From Limanda limanda (Eukaryota > Chordata > Actinopteri > Pleuronectiformes > Pleuronectidae), in assembly GCF_963576545.1 (NCBI RefSeq), contig NC_083638.1, positions 28,865,900-28,929,899 of the forward strand: a stretch of 64,000 nt of DNA. The letters are read 5' to 3'. The position numbers and the translations under genes are program-made. The notes under the pieces were generated by a model. That model saw only the letters and a list, made by a program, of their open reading frames with translations. It searched no databases and was not told where the DNA came from. Of the stretch, positions 39,564 through 54,500 are shown piece after piece. How positions within the stretch are numbered: position 1 is the first letter of the stretch; the number at the start of each line of letters is the position of its first letter.

Positions 39564-42500
39564 CTAGGGTTGTGGACAGACAGCAGGTCAATGGGTCAAA
39601 CAGATAACCTGTTAGAGTTGAGGTTTCCTTTATATTCACACAGACATAGCAATGAAGTCCATTTTAACCAAGATGAAAAATTGCAAGTTTACAATACAGA
39701 GTAAAACTACAGGAAGGACAAATAAAATGGTGTGAGAGTCATTACAGAAATGAAATGATTGTTTCTCTGTGGATATAAGTGTACAATAAGACTGGAGCAT
39801 TAGAAGGGAATGTTGAGTTTCGTACCTATAAGTCTCAGCAGCAGGAACAAAACCCCAAGGGCATAAGACTTCAGCTCTGGACTTACAGTTCTGAAACAGA
39901 AAAACATCTGGGATGAGCAAAGTGTTCCATCGATGTGAATGCTGCATCTCAGCAAGCATTCATTTATACTTCAACAGATGATCATCTGCAGTGAAATAAT
40001 AATTCCAGTTTACTGCAAACTTTGACTGCTTTTGTACTTTTGGACATTATTTCTCTTGGTAGTAATAGTTGCGGAATTCTGCAAACACAGGAAAGTCTGA
40101 AATCAGTGAGGTTGCAAACAAGCCACCAGTTTAACCAGATAATCTTGAGTTTGTTACTATAGTAATATTAATAAGAATAAGAATAGTGCACTAAAGAGAT
40201 TAAATCTACACACTACTGGGAGACAGTCAACTACAAACTAATCTTGATGGTATATGATCAGAATTGTTACTGCTTTAGAATCCCTTCTTAAATCATTATT
40301 TTGAAGAGAATGATGATCATAATAATAATAATAATGATCATCATTATTATTATTTACTCATTCAGTAGACAAATATAAGCCACTACTTAGGTCATCCACA
40401 CACATCTACTTAACTGTCTACTCTATACCTTACAATGTAATTTTTAAGATTAAGACAAAATATTATGTTAGTATTAGTCTTTACCAGCGTCACCTTGACA
40501 AATTTCCTCTACACTTGAGATGACAAAAGTGACTGTGACTTTCCAGGATCGCAGACATAAATGCCAACAGCTCCCTCTTGTGGAGATTGTGTATAACCGC
40601 AGGTCTCATACCTGATAAGGATGATGACAGAGGGTGTCTGAGCCATAGCTCCGATCATGCTGCACACACAGATAACACACAGGAAGGTGAGGAAGGCCTG
40701 CTGACAGCCTGGACTGGGACACTTCCCCGGCAGCGCCACGGCCTCCTCCTCCTTGCTGGATATACACGCGCAGCTGGTCAGGTTCTGATACAAAGACAAG
40801 AGGAAGAGCCAAGTTACTCCACTGTCTGAATGAATGAATGAATGTCCGGTGGTTATTCATAATTCAGCTGGTTGCAGTGTTTTCATCTCCACTCACTGGT
40901 TTGGTGCAGCCAGCGAAGCAGGCTGAGAGGTAGGTGATTCCATTGGAACCACAGACAGGACTCACAGACGCTGTGTAGCAGTTACAGTTATTGATGCACG
41001 GCGACTCAGGTCGCTGCCAGGATCGCAGCGTCCTTTGGAGGAGGTCAAATGTCATGTTAGGGAGGATAAACATTTGTATATGTACAATGTTGACGTCAAA
41101 TGAAAATGATCATGTTGATCATGCATGGACATCAGTTAATTTAAGATTAAACACAGCCCTCAATCTGCTGAGTAATACACCAAAAGCACAATGTAAACAA
41201 TTATGCAAAAGAAAGTATTTCTGACAGCTGGATATGTATTTGAGTAAAAGTTGAAAATGTCTGTCATCATATTACAGACACAAAGTACAAGGAGAACACA
41301 CCTGTTTTCACTGTGGAATTATTAATGTATAATAATGTTTATCATCTTGTTTCTAATAGAATAATTATGAGATAAGCTACATGGTGAGAGAAAAAGATTT
41401 TGTGTGATTTGAAATCTCTTAAAAGTGATTTATGAAAATGCAGGGACTATTTTATTATTTTGGGAAATGCACTTATTACTTCTAGACAGATCCAGGCTAG
41501 CTGTTTCACCCTGTTTTCATTCTACATGCTAAGATGAGGTAACTGTCTGCTGGCTTTAGGTTTATATTCACCACAAAGACATGAAAGTGGTATTGATCTT
41601 TTCATCTAATTCTTTAAGGGTATTTCCAAAAATGTCCAACTATATCTGTAGGTACTGTTATAATACAGCAGGTAATCATGTAGATGGAAATTGTGGACAT
41701 ACAAAAGTAATGATAATAAACAGTCAATTTGCATGTTATTGAAAGTCATGTATAACTGGAATAGTTTCTTGTGGAAAAACAACAGCAAGGCCCAAGTAGA
41801 ACTGGAAATCCTTGCAAAGACTCCTTGGCCACATTGGCCTTTTATCACTCTTACTCGTTGCCATAGGCCACAGTGACCCCTGCGACTGGTCCGGTGTCAC
41901 ACCCCAGGAAGAGAAAGGAGACGTAGCAGGCAGTGGAAACCAGGTTGACCATCATGGCCATTCGGACGGCGCCCAGTGCAGACAGGTTCAGCTTCTTCAC
42001 CAGCAGCCCCCCGAGGAAGATACCCAGACAGGCACACGGTATGGCCGTCATACCTGCGGAGAGAAGACAGGGATGTCCACTGTTCCTTCATAAAATCCTA
42101 CTGGTGTTTTCCTTAGTAGCGTTTGTAAGCAAGATTACACAAAGATACCTGAACGGATTTCAATAAAACTTGGTGGAAGGATGTGGTACGGCCATATGGG
42201 TCAGGGAAGAGCCCATGGAAATTTGGTGTGGATTAGAATCAATTTTTTTTTACTTTATTAAAAGTTGCGAATGGGGCACTTTTCTAAATGTTAAGTCTTT
42301 CCAAGGAATAATGTAAAAAGTGGATGAAAAAAGTCAAGCACGTGGTGAAGCTGGACTGAAGTCAAGGGGACTGTTGGGCCTTTGCAGGGGTATGTGCTCT
42401 ACTGTGTGCCATTTTACTTCTCCTTTTTTTTACCTGTATAACCTTAACCTACTTCTTGTTTAATGGTAAACAATTTGCCTGCCTACCTAGCAGCTGATTG

Positions 42501-45500
42501 GCTGAGGAGGTGGTAAGGTTGAACTGCTGCTCCAGGTATTTGCCAAGGAAGGCAGCAAAGCCGGCAACAACAGCAATCTCCATGCACGCTGCCAGTGTGA
42601 TGCAGCTGAACACCGGATTAGAGAGTAAGTGCCTGGTGACCCGAGGGATTACTGAATCAATAAAGAAGGCGAAAACAGAGAAAATGGGACAAGAGATAAG
42701 GAATTTTGTTATTTATCTTTTTTTTCCAACATTTCTTTCTCACCATTTGCTCCCTCTGTTCCCCCCTTCCTTACTTCTCAGATGCTCACAGACCGTGAGA
42801 CCACTGTTTATTTCAAAGCCCCGCATGGTCCCATTGGGTTTGGAGCCCTGGTATTCGCTGGTCAGGGAAGGAGGCAGCATGGCCTGCTCACTTTCCCCTC
42901 CACCGTCCATGTCCTGCTGGTCCAGTGACTGGGGGAAGCCGAACATGAAGAGGGCCGACAGGAATAGTAAGGCACCACAGAGGAGGAAGCCACCCCACCA
43001 CGCTCCGATCCAGCGAGGGTCATCTGGGGTGATGTCCAGCTTACCTGAACAAGAGGCAGGGGAGTTTATCACAATGATTGAACGGATGCTGATTTTATGC
43101 AGTATGATGACATTTAACAGATCAATGGGATGAAATCAGGATTGATTAGGAGAACATTTTGACTGTTATGTCAATTTTTAATGCTTTTATTTTAATACTA
43201 TGTTGCAGTATTCTAAATTTGCCTACAGTCAATTAAAAATACAATTATTGCATAGTAAACAATATTATTAAATGCAGAAAAATAATAAAGGCCAACTTAC
43301 TGGTGTCAATGAAGACAGCATCAACATAGACTTTGGTACAGACGGAACCTAAGATGAAGCCACAAGCCGGGCCGAAAACTAAAGTTGAAAATAAAATACC
43401 TGCAAAACATAGAAGGACAGAAGAATATAGAATGTCAGTTTGTTAAAATGAAAAGAGCAACAAACACACAAATTCCATGTTAGTATTACTCTATATATAA
43501 TCTGCATCTTCTTCAAGTTTAAGTTTTCTTTAGCTTAGTTTAGCTATAAGTGCACTTCACCTGATCATCCAGCAGAGGGAAGCCTTGTATGAAGACTGGA
43601 AAGAGTTTATTACTTGACCCGTTAATTAAATCTGCTGTAACATGAGGCATACTACCCATGGAACAATTCTGATGTTAAATCCACAGTACGATTGAGAATC
43701 AAATGGATTCTTTTCAAGGTAAGTTTAGATATTGAATCCAAGCCAAGGGCGTTCAATTTCACCAGATGTCTCCCACTGACAGATTTAATCACTGTTTCCC
43801 TAATATGCAGCATATAGGTTGCACAGGTTAATTGATCTAAGACTATGTTATCCAGCAGGATCATACATAATCTATCAGGAAATGGGTTCTCAGTGTGAGA
43901 GCAGTTGGGAAACAGCAGTAGTTCAATTCTCTCCTATGAAAAGATACTCTGCTTTCGGCCCAGAGGCTGAGAGGTTTGAAGTAAGCAGCAGATTGAGCAG
44001 GGCTGTGTGTAAGAGGCATTGGAACTCAGTTGTACAGGCTGGTGTTCAGTGGAACAATGGCAGTGGTTTATAACAAGAGCCTGGCACAGAAAGGCCTGCT
44101 CCCTCCTCACTGAGATGACCTTTCAGTTCTCTGAATAGGATGTAATGATTGGTGCTGTGGTTATCACAAGTGAAAAATCTCAGGGCACAATTGCCCTTTC
44201 AGTTCTCAGCGTGGTATCTTTCATTTCTACAGAAGCAGAAAGAAAACGTGGATATGTCTCTATTTGAAAATCTGGTAAATCAATGTAACACAGTTTTAGC
44301 CATACACATTTTGGGGGACATTTTATTCCCTTTTAGGAGACACCCAATCTAGGATTCTTCCAACATATTTTAAGTGTAATTGTACAATAATTAACACTAA
44401 TCACTATGTTCACAGGTCCCAACCCTAACCCCCGATGCATATGTCCACCTTTATTTATATGCCTAAAGATGGACTGCCAGATAACAGATAAAACCAGATA
44501 CCCAATGCCAGGTTCTCATAATAATGTTTTTTAACAAGACAAGGCTTGGCTCCCAGCTGTAAAAGTCTGTACATGTACTGTTTACTGTCACTGATATATC
44601 TGACTCAGAATAATACGCTGAAGGCTGATATAAACGTGTTTTCACCCAGCTAAGGGCTAGTATGCTAACATATGTTTACCATTTTCACAAGGGCAGTTTA
44701 GAAATTTAGCAAGCTAATGTTGGCTATTTAGCACTAAACACAAAGCCCTTAGAAATATCATTAGTTGTGCACGTTTGTGGTCTACAATATGCCCATTATG
44801 GTCATATCAGCATAGTCTCTGATACCAGTGGAGCAGCAGTAAGGTAACAGATGAGCTCAGAGGTTACAGCAGTGCAGATGCTCAAACACTAACCAATGAA
44901 CAGCCTTGTGTAACTTCCTCTGCCTGCCACTAGGAGTCAAATCATAGACAAACACAGGACGAGACAACTAATCCATAATGTATGTGATGCAGGCTGGCAC
45001 GCACACACACACACAAACGCACACAGCAGTGAACCAGCAGAAAATGTTGGCTGCCAGCCAGTCTGATCCTCAGTGCCCTGAAGTTGCACGTTCCCTCACT
45101 TCCCTGTGGGCACTACCAGCTCTGCTGAGTCCTCCATAGAGTGGAATAACGTAAGAGCCTGGAGTGGATCTCAAAGCGATACTACCGACGTTAATGGTAG
45201 TAATAAGCATGATGGAGGAAAATCAAACTTAAGCTTTTTTATGCTGTAACATTATCCTTTAGCAACAGCTGTTCGACACCCACCATGAGAAAGATTCAGG
45301 ACTGTCTAATGTTTGGACTCAGCAGTTCAACTCAGCAGTTAGTATTTGAGGTCACTTCCTCAGAGATTATGTCCGGGCAGTGAAAATTCACCTTAAAGTT
45401 AATGTGAATTTAGCCTTATAATACTATATATTAATGAGTATTATATTACTTTAAAGACATTTAACAAAATGTAAAATAACATTTGCAAAGGTTCTTAAAC

Positions 45501-48500
45501 TGACAAATCTAAATTTCAGTTACTTGTGATAAATGCTGCTACATCGTAATTTGACATATTTTGCAAACAACAGCATCCACTGCAATGATTTTCAAATCAT
45601 GACGTGCATGAATTTTTAATGCATTGATTATTAATCATCACCGCTGAGATAAGCTTATTTTCCCAGGATTGGTTTATTAACTTTTGATTGCTCATTAGTG
45701 ACTGAGTGTAAATCTCTGTGGACGTATTGACTGTGTGCAGTGATTGCAGTTCTGCCTCAGTGTAACCAAGGATAGAAGCTGTAGATGCACTCTGTGTTTT
45801 CAGTTAGAGCCACAGAATCATGTGCAGCAAGACACTTATGACTGTAAAAGAGTATTTACTTGTGATGGGACAATTTTGTTGCACTTAACACTTCAGCAAC
45901 ACAAACGGTAGAATATCGCATGTGCAGGAAGACAGGGACAGAACACTTGTCTCTCTACAACAAAAGCTAATTTCAGCCAAGACGCAAGAGTCAAAATCCA
46001 CGACAAGAAGCACTTGTTTCTATTCCTGTGACAAACAGCTATATGTGACTTTGTGTGACAGAAATGTATAATTCATAGTATCATTTCTTATTATCTTGTA
46101 AAGACTTTGAACTGTAGAGTCTCACATACAGTTAACTCAGATACTGTTTTCATGTAACCCTGGCAGCTTAGTCTTTGTCTGTGTGACCCAGCCGTTTGGA
46201 AATGGCAGGGAGAGACACCCCACTTACACTGAGACTTTGTAAAGGCTCTGACAGTTCCTCCTTGTGTGTAGTAATATCAAGCCAACAGCTAGATATCTAA
46301 CTGTACAGACTATTTGTTTGAGTACATAATGCCCTGGGGAACTTTTAAAGTTTCTCTTTGCTTTTGTTGTCCACTGAGGCTGATCACATGATACTACACA
46401 TAAAAAAGATAGAAATGATAATTATATAGAAATGTAATGCTTCTTCTCACAGCCTATTTGCATGTACTTCATATTGGAATCCAATACAGCAAAACAAAAT
46501 ATACGAGATTGTTAAAGGCCTGGAAAATTATGAACGTCTCAGAATAAAATGCAATCATATACAACAGTACTACAAACTACAGCAACAAAAAATATCAGTT
46601 AAACGGCATGGCACTCAGTAGAGTGAATACGTTCATCAAGGTCCAACCGTTAAATCATGCTTCACCAGATTTCACACACTGTGATATTGATGTTAGGCCC
46701 CTTAATGAGTCAGAATTTTTTTCATTAAAATCCATGAAATATTCCCTGGGGAAAAAACACCTGTTGAAAAAAATGCCCTACCTAAACCACTCAAAACCCT
46801 GGATCCACCCACATTGATTGAGATATTCTTTGAACAATGCCACATTTTCACCAGACATCAAAAGAAATTGCTCGCTATTTTTTTTTGGATCGTATTTCAT
46901 TTTTCATTTAAGTTTTTTGTTATATATCTGAAGAAATTTGTCAAAATTGTATCGCATAAGCTCATGCAGAAAACAAAGACATTTCTTGAGGCCTCACATT
47001 TTTAAAAACCCCCACAAGAGCGTAATTGACCATTGCCCATTCTACAACTGCAAACGTCCAGAAAAGAGCTGAGCCAGAGCTGCTCACAGCATCTCAGATG
47101 TTACCTGTACCTGAGAAGCAAAAGGACTATCCACCACCCCAAAGAGAGGAACACTACCAAGATAAGAGCAGCAGGATAAGGAAATCTAGGCAGAATATTA
47201 TCTAAAAACTGACAATTAACATGAGTAAGAAAGCAAATATATAATCGGGATATGTGTAAAAAGTCCAAGAGATGAGTATTGGCATAGAAAACACAAACTT
47301 GTATAAAGTAAGTTGTTTTTGCATCATAAGGAAAGCTTGTGTCCAGAATTGTCCTGACGTTGAAAAAGATGCTTCTTCAGCAGCAGCTTGCAGTTCTCTT
47401 TCTGCAGCAACTCCAGTAACTACTTAATACTAGTCTTGTGTTTGACGGCCTATTTTTTACCTCAACATTTTTTTGCTCAAAGTGGCTGTAATTAAATTAT
47501 TTCAAATAACATTAAAAAGGGAGAGACTGATTCTATTTTGATTGTACTGCTTACTGCTGATAGATTCTTCAAGTTTTAAATACATGATCTGTGTTTAGTA
47601 TAGATAAGATCTCCTAGATTCACTGTGAAGTTGTTTTATGTTGTTTTATGTTTTCTCTAAAGTGCCCATAACAGCCACACTCAAGTGATGTAAAAACATA
47701 GATTGTATATGCTTGAGTCAGGTCCATACATGAAGGCTCTTATTGGTTGGTCTGGACTTTTAAATTATCATTTCCCTTCCAACAAAAGTAGATTTGCAGC
47801 CTAAAGGATTTCCAGTCAACCACTGTTACATTTTAGAAGGAGAAGTTATTATTCGTATTCTTAGATGCGAATGAGAGTGTGAGTAAAAGGCAGGTGGGAA
47901 AGACTTCGGAAAGACGCAGTTAGCAGCTGGACAAATCTTTTTCTTGTTCTCGTCTTGTTTTCCGGGATATTTCGTTTACCACTTTAATGTGAGGGCTGAG
48001 CAGGGCTCCTGTGCCGGAAGTACTGGAAGTCTGAAAGCTGGCATACTCTTTTAAAGCCCTCTGTTCAATAGGTGAAGTATGTATATTATGGTCAACTTCT
48101 TATTTACTTTTATATATATATCTTGCTAATTTATTATACGTAAAAATACAGAGTCTTAAAATACAATTATCAGCTGATAAATTAATTACCAACGATGTGT
48201 GGATGGGGATGTGCCGTAGTGACAAAAACTGTCACAGAATAACAATACAAATCCAGTAGTTCCAAGCCTAACCTGATGGCAGTGCCGTCCCCTCATCTGT
48301 GCATGTGCAGCAGTAATGAGTGCAGCAGAGGCAAGGTCAAACCGTGTGAGACAGGGCTCCTCTACCTGGTCACACTGCCAGCACATGAATAATTTCTCAC
48401 TCAGACTCACATTATGGCAATATTCAATCACTGGTACTTTGTATCTTGGCAAAGGTGCTCCTAAAAGGTGCACACATAAAACAACCTGAGCCGGACCTAA

Positions 48501-51500
48501 CGGACAGTGCGTGCTGAGTCAGCGTCCATTCCTTCCTCTGCTGTCCTACAGTGGAAGAATAATAGCTGCACTAGAGTGAAAACGCTTTTTGCTGCAGAGG
48601 ACTCTCAACTTCAAGCCTCACAGAGCTTCATTATGCGCATTACAGCGATGAGTAGAGGGTAAGTTATGAGGCGGGGCGGGGGGAGGGGGACTGACCCAGA
48701 GCTGGACCCCTCGAGCTCCACAGGCTCAGCTGATATTACACTCAGTTGACACAGCTCTTTACAGTACTTAATTACTGTGTTGATTCTGCCATTTGGCACA
48801 CTGCTGCAGGTGTTAAACATTTCTGCTGTAGCTCAGTTTAAGATGATGTGCACATTCAGTACAATGAGAAGGTCCAAGGGGGGTTTGCTAGCTTGTCAAA
48901 GTATTACCAATGTTGCGAAAGGTATAACGATTAGCTTGACTTAACACGCACTTGCGCCAGGGAATTTACTGGCTCTGTTAAGCTGCACAGTGCTTGGAGC
49001 AAAATGTATGTGAATGTGTATGAATGCACTTCATTTTTTACTTCACAGATTAGTTTCCAAGAGGAGAAATCTGCTTTTGTCATTCAACAGAGAAATGTGA
49101 ACTCGTGGACACCCAATTAAACCGGAGGCATCTGAATAGCCCTCTGAGTCAATGCACAGTGGTGTTGCAGTGGTACTCACAAAACACTAGAATGTACATT
49201 CTGTAGCAAAACAAGATTTACATCTTCCATTAACAAGATACAAACATTTTCACAGCACCACATACTAAACCCCATTAAGATGTAAAGCAAAAGCCATACT
49301 GTAAAAATGCACAGAGCATGAATACTCTAATTGAAAATGTGTTTCTGTTTGATGCTCTGGGAGTGATACAATAGATAGGAGGGTTAGTTGCCTTTGCCTT
49401 GGGTATCAGTCAAGCGGTAGACAGCAATCAATAATCTAATTACAGTCCACCCTGTACATTATAGTCAACACAGCTCAGGAGCAGGTTGGTCTTTCTCTGG
49501 GAAGCCATTTCCTCCTTTTATAAGGTATTTGGCAGAGCTGATCTAGCTGCAGGTTAAATATTAAATAGACGCTCGAAACTTCCATGTGGATAGATACAAA
49601 TAGATATTTGCATTGGTATTTACTACCAATGCCAACTTTCTATTAAAAAAGGAACTAAAGATGGCAAAATACAGTAGGTGCGCTGCATTGTTCTGTTGGC
49701 CTGTCAGTCAGTTCGACACTTTGTGTAGACTTAAGTATCACAACTATTAGATGGATAGCTGTTAAATAGTATACAGCCAGCTAAACTACAATTGTGGAAA
49801 CCTTCTCTCAGACAATATTTTCATGGACAATAACCAGTAAGAATAACCTCTTTACCCTTTTTGCAGCCTGCTTTCTGGCTCACCCTGACTGGATGCACAC
49901 ATATAAGAACAAAGGTAATGACGGAGAGCAGATAAAGGATAGGTGCATGCTGGGGGACTCTATTACTCCCAATGTCCTCAGTCTCTCATTGAGGCAGTTT
50001 TGGTTTTGGCCACAACACAGCAGCCTCTCGTCTATCATCTGGTTTGTTAGTGACCCCATGGAGAGCAGCTGATTTAATATTTCATCATCTGGTTAGATGT
50101 TTGCTAAACGACTCCTAACTGCTCCTCTGTCGTGTTGCATTATTCAGGGGGTTTCTTACAATACAAATGTGTCTTCACACATCAAGCTTGTCAAACCCCC
50201 CCCCCCCCCCCCCCGCCCCCCCTTTAGACAAGGAAAAAGAAGCAGCTGAAATACAAAGTTGCACATAGCTCATACTGTAAATACTGTATAAGGACGGGGC
50301 TATATGCATTTAGCTATAGCTATAACAGAAGACCCAGCAATCACATTGTGGGAGGTAACCATGGCAATCAACAGGCCTGGGTTGGCAATACAGGCAGTAT
50401 CTCTGGGGGTGGTGGAGAGAAACGAAAAAAAGGCTATCTGTTAGTGTCAAAGGAAGAAGCTTGGGAGATGTTAGACAGTTTCTTACAGAAAAACTAAATC
50501 CACTTAGTACTGAGCTGGTACATATTTTACAGCAGTGGACATGTTACCAGAGTCTGAGTCAAGATTTCAGTACAAAATATAGTGTTTGCATGAATAAAAA
50601 TTCAGTTGAGGGGTAGAAAAGCTATAAATAGTGGTACCTCTTTAAGGACTGTCTTTGGTTGACCGACCACACTGTCGGATCCAGTCATCACTGATCAACA
50701 GTTTTTACACTTAAAGTCCAACTGAACAACACAGTTAATTTTAACTTTAGAGCAAAAAGCCATGCCATAATCTAGTTTTAATATTTTGATCGGTCAGAAT
50801 TTGGAGCAGATATTCATGGTCTAAAGAGAGTAATCTCGGCCAAATTTTGGTCAACTTTTCCTGTAGAGCAACCATCAGGTTGACATTTGATATTAAATAT
50901 TAATCTCCATTTTAGAGATGTTCAATGTGTGGTTTTACTCATGGGTTATTACGTTAAAGAATAAAAACTTATGAGTATTGGTATTATAATTATTCACAAC
51001 CACAAAAATTCCAAAAATGAATATGAAATAGTAACCCAGCATCATTCATTATGCATCACCATCAATCATGGTTAATTTTTGTCCATCACATTACAGTCAC
51101 ACACACCAGCACTATTACATTTGGACTGTGACACGCTTATAAGTTACATCAATGCTACAAAAATGTGGAGAAAGTCAAAAGGAGCTGGGCGATAAAACAG
51201 TAAAGATAATAATCGCGATATCAAATTTCCTCTCTAGAAATATAAGACATGGTCTCTAATGTTGATAGAACTCATACCATCCATGTTTTGATAGACAACA
51301 CAAACAGCCAATGACAATGAGAATAGCCCCGCACTGAACCAATCATGTGACTGGAATAGAGTCAGTATAGATTGACACACAGCACAGTGTAGGAGCATGT
51401 AGCACACATGCTAATGTTTCGGCTTCTGCAGAGAGGGGGACAACTCTGCATAGATTCAATGACAGAACGTTATTGATTCATGTTTTCCGCCATGTTCATA

Positions 51501-54500
51501 GTTTAAGCGGTTTTAATCCTCTGAATAATAATAATTAAGTGTTGCAGAAGAATAAGCAACGCCACGTTTATCCAGGAACATAAATATGAATCCAGCAGGT
51601 TTTAATAAGGATCAGCTCTACGTGTGATTGATTAAAAAACATCAGAGGAGCAGAGTCACTTGTTGACCTACGCAGAGTTATGTGCCTCAGTGAAGTGTGG
51701 CTGATTTGTTTTATATCATTTTTTGCCATATCGCCCATTGAATATAAAAACTTGCTAATATGTGAAAACGATCCCAAAGAAATCCCATTTGAGTTACAGA
51801 TTTGTCAAAGCAACCTGGAAACATGAAAAATATTAGTAACCGATGAGTTGTCTTTGTTTTTCTACTATGACTGATATTAGCGTGACCTGCATGGTAACAT
51901 AGTAAATCTCACTCAAAACTCAGTACATTCTTTAAATGTTCTAAAATTATAGAAATATCAAGTGTCTAACAGTCTAGCATCAGGCATCTGGTATGAGTTG
52001 GACTCTATCCAAGCAGGAGGTAGGGTGGGTTGTGTGGTGCTGTGCTAGCCTCATTTGCTCCCCATCCTCTGTCCGTCCCTCTCTTCCTCCCTCTCCCTCT
52101 CCTCTCCCCCCTCCTCTCCTATCTGCTCCTCTCTCCGTGCTGCTGGCAGAGAGTGTACAGATCAAAGCATGAACAGTACAAACCGCAGGCCTTCTCACCC
52201 TGCAAGAGGTCTATACTGAAACGCAAGCAGGAACAATACAACTGGCCAGGAACGAGCAGAGATGACTGAGAGGAGGTGCAACCAGCCTCACTGTGGCCAA
52301 AAAACTAGCACTTTAAAGCACATAGGTGCTTAATGATGCATTAGCATGGTTGGATAAAAAAAAACTAAAGCATGTACAACTGCTTAATGTCATGTGTACA
52401 CAGTGGTTGGTTGTTATCAGTTATGGCTGCATGATGTATTAAGATGTTTTTTTTGTGTTAAATGGATAATTACAATGTGCACAAAAAAGTCAAAAGGTAA
52501 AACAGATGACAATTGGCTGTATGAGCTGCCTCGTGTGACATCAGTGTCATAAACTGTAATGTGAATAATTACAGTCTACAAGGACCAACGGACCAGGATC
52601 AGGGACCGTCGTGACTCGGGTTAGTTAGCCGACTTTGGCTGTCCTGTAGCCAACCTCCAAATATGGGATTTTAGGGCTGATAACAATAACCAGTGACTTC
52701 CTCCGCCAAGGAGTAAATGTTTTCATTGGCATTTTTTTGTTTGTTTATCTGTAAGTTAGCAAGAGTAGCAAATGGGATGACCATAAAACTTGGTGAAATG
52801 ATGCATTATGGGTAAGGGAAGAAAAACTGAGGATTTAAATCCTGTTCATGTGATCCACTACAGACCAAGTACCAAGTAAATATGTTAGATTGGAGAGAAA
52901 ATGTTGTACTGCAAAAGAGTCAACATAATAATATGACAAGCAAAATATAGAGCATGCATTTGTTATTGCACAATGCTCTAACCTTATTTCAGTTTCTTTG
53001 ACTGTTTGACCTGCTGTACCAACCTGCCTGCCATGTGTTTTATTTTGTTTTTCTACTTATATGGACCTATGAGTCTGAAATAAGGCTAAATAAATAGTAA
53101 TAATAATACAATCTGATGTACATTTTTGCAACACATTTTCTCAGTCATCAGATAATAATAATAATAATAATAATAAAATATTTAATTAATTATTATAATA
53201 AAAGTACATTAACACATATTTCAGATATGTTATCAGATAATTCATGTGCTGCGCCAACATCTTTTCTTTGTTTTAGTCATAATAGGAGACTGTTGTTTCT
53301 TCTCTCTAGTCCTCTGTTTCAGCCTCTCCATCTGCCCGGATGGAGCTCTGCTACTCCCTGGTCGCCGAGCAGTTAGAGGAACAGTAGAGAAAATCCTCCC
53401 TGCTTCTCTCTGTACTGTTGCCTTGACAACTTTGGCAGACAGACTTTAATGTGTGTTATGTCAGCCTCTTAGGTGTGACCACAGTACTCTGCTAGCGGCC
53501 TCTGAACTTGTTGGGGACTAAAGTGCTTTGCTCAAGGGCCCCGACAAACGAGAGGCCCCACAACCACAACTTCCCTCTCAATAATGAATACAGGATATGG
53601 GTTCTGAAATGGTTAGGTAGTTACCTTCTGCTCACAACCTACTGTTAAGGTAGGTTTAATACGTTTTTTATGTAATACTTATTTGTTGAAATTACCGTGC
53701 TCTCACTGTCCATGATTGGAGTCTTTAACAGCCGAAGAGACACACACCACTGAAGCAGAGACGATAGACACAAGTTATTGAGCGAGTCACAGAAAAGTTG
53801 GCTTCCAGCAGTTGTCAGACAGTGTGAGTTCAAGTGTTTTGGGGCCATATATTTGAAGAGGGGGCCGATGGAGGGGCTGGGATGTAATGGTTGCATTCTT
53901 GCTAAGTGTAGCCTGCTCTTTCTAGTTTTTCCAGGATTGCCAACCCTAGATATTATTTTGTCATTGCAACAAACACAATTTTTAACAAATGAGCTGTTTC
54001 AAGACACCAGCTGGTAGAAACAATATCAAAGAATGAAGCGTTAAAATGTATCATCTGTTGTTGCATATAGCACCCAGGGCTGAGACTAGCCTCTAAATAC
54101 AATGCAACATTGTGGTGCATTAAAGTAGAGCAAAATAAAGTATTGATAGGCTCATGCATCCCATAAAGTAACTAACATGTTTAACAGCCAGCGATATTTC
54201 CATCCATCGTCTAAACTAATTATCGGAGCAAATCAATACAGTGAGGTACAGTAGCTTAGAGACATGTCGCCTGCTGGATGTAGAGGCTGCACAATAACAT
54301 AACAGTGATAGTAGCGTGTTTTTTATATGTAAAATTTCAAAAAAATGTGTTACGGTATTCTTATTTACAATCTGACCAAACCTGTGAGTCACATTCACTA
54401 AACAGGACCCTGGCACAAGGACACACACACATACACACACACATACACACACACAAGCATTGATGCTGCATGACACATGGGTTCCTTCTTTGGGCTAGAG

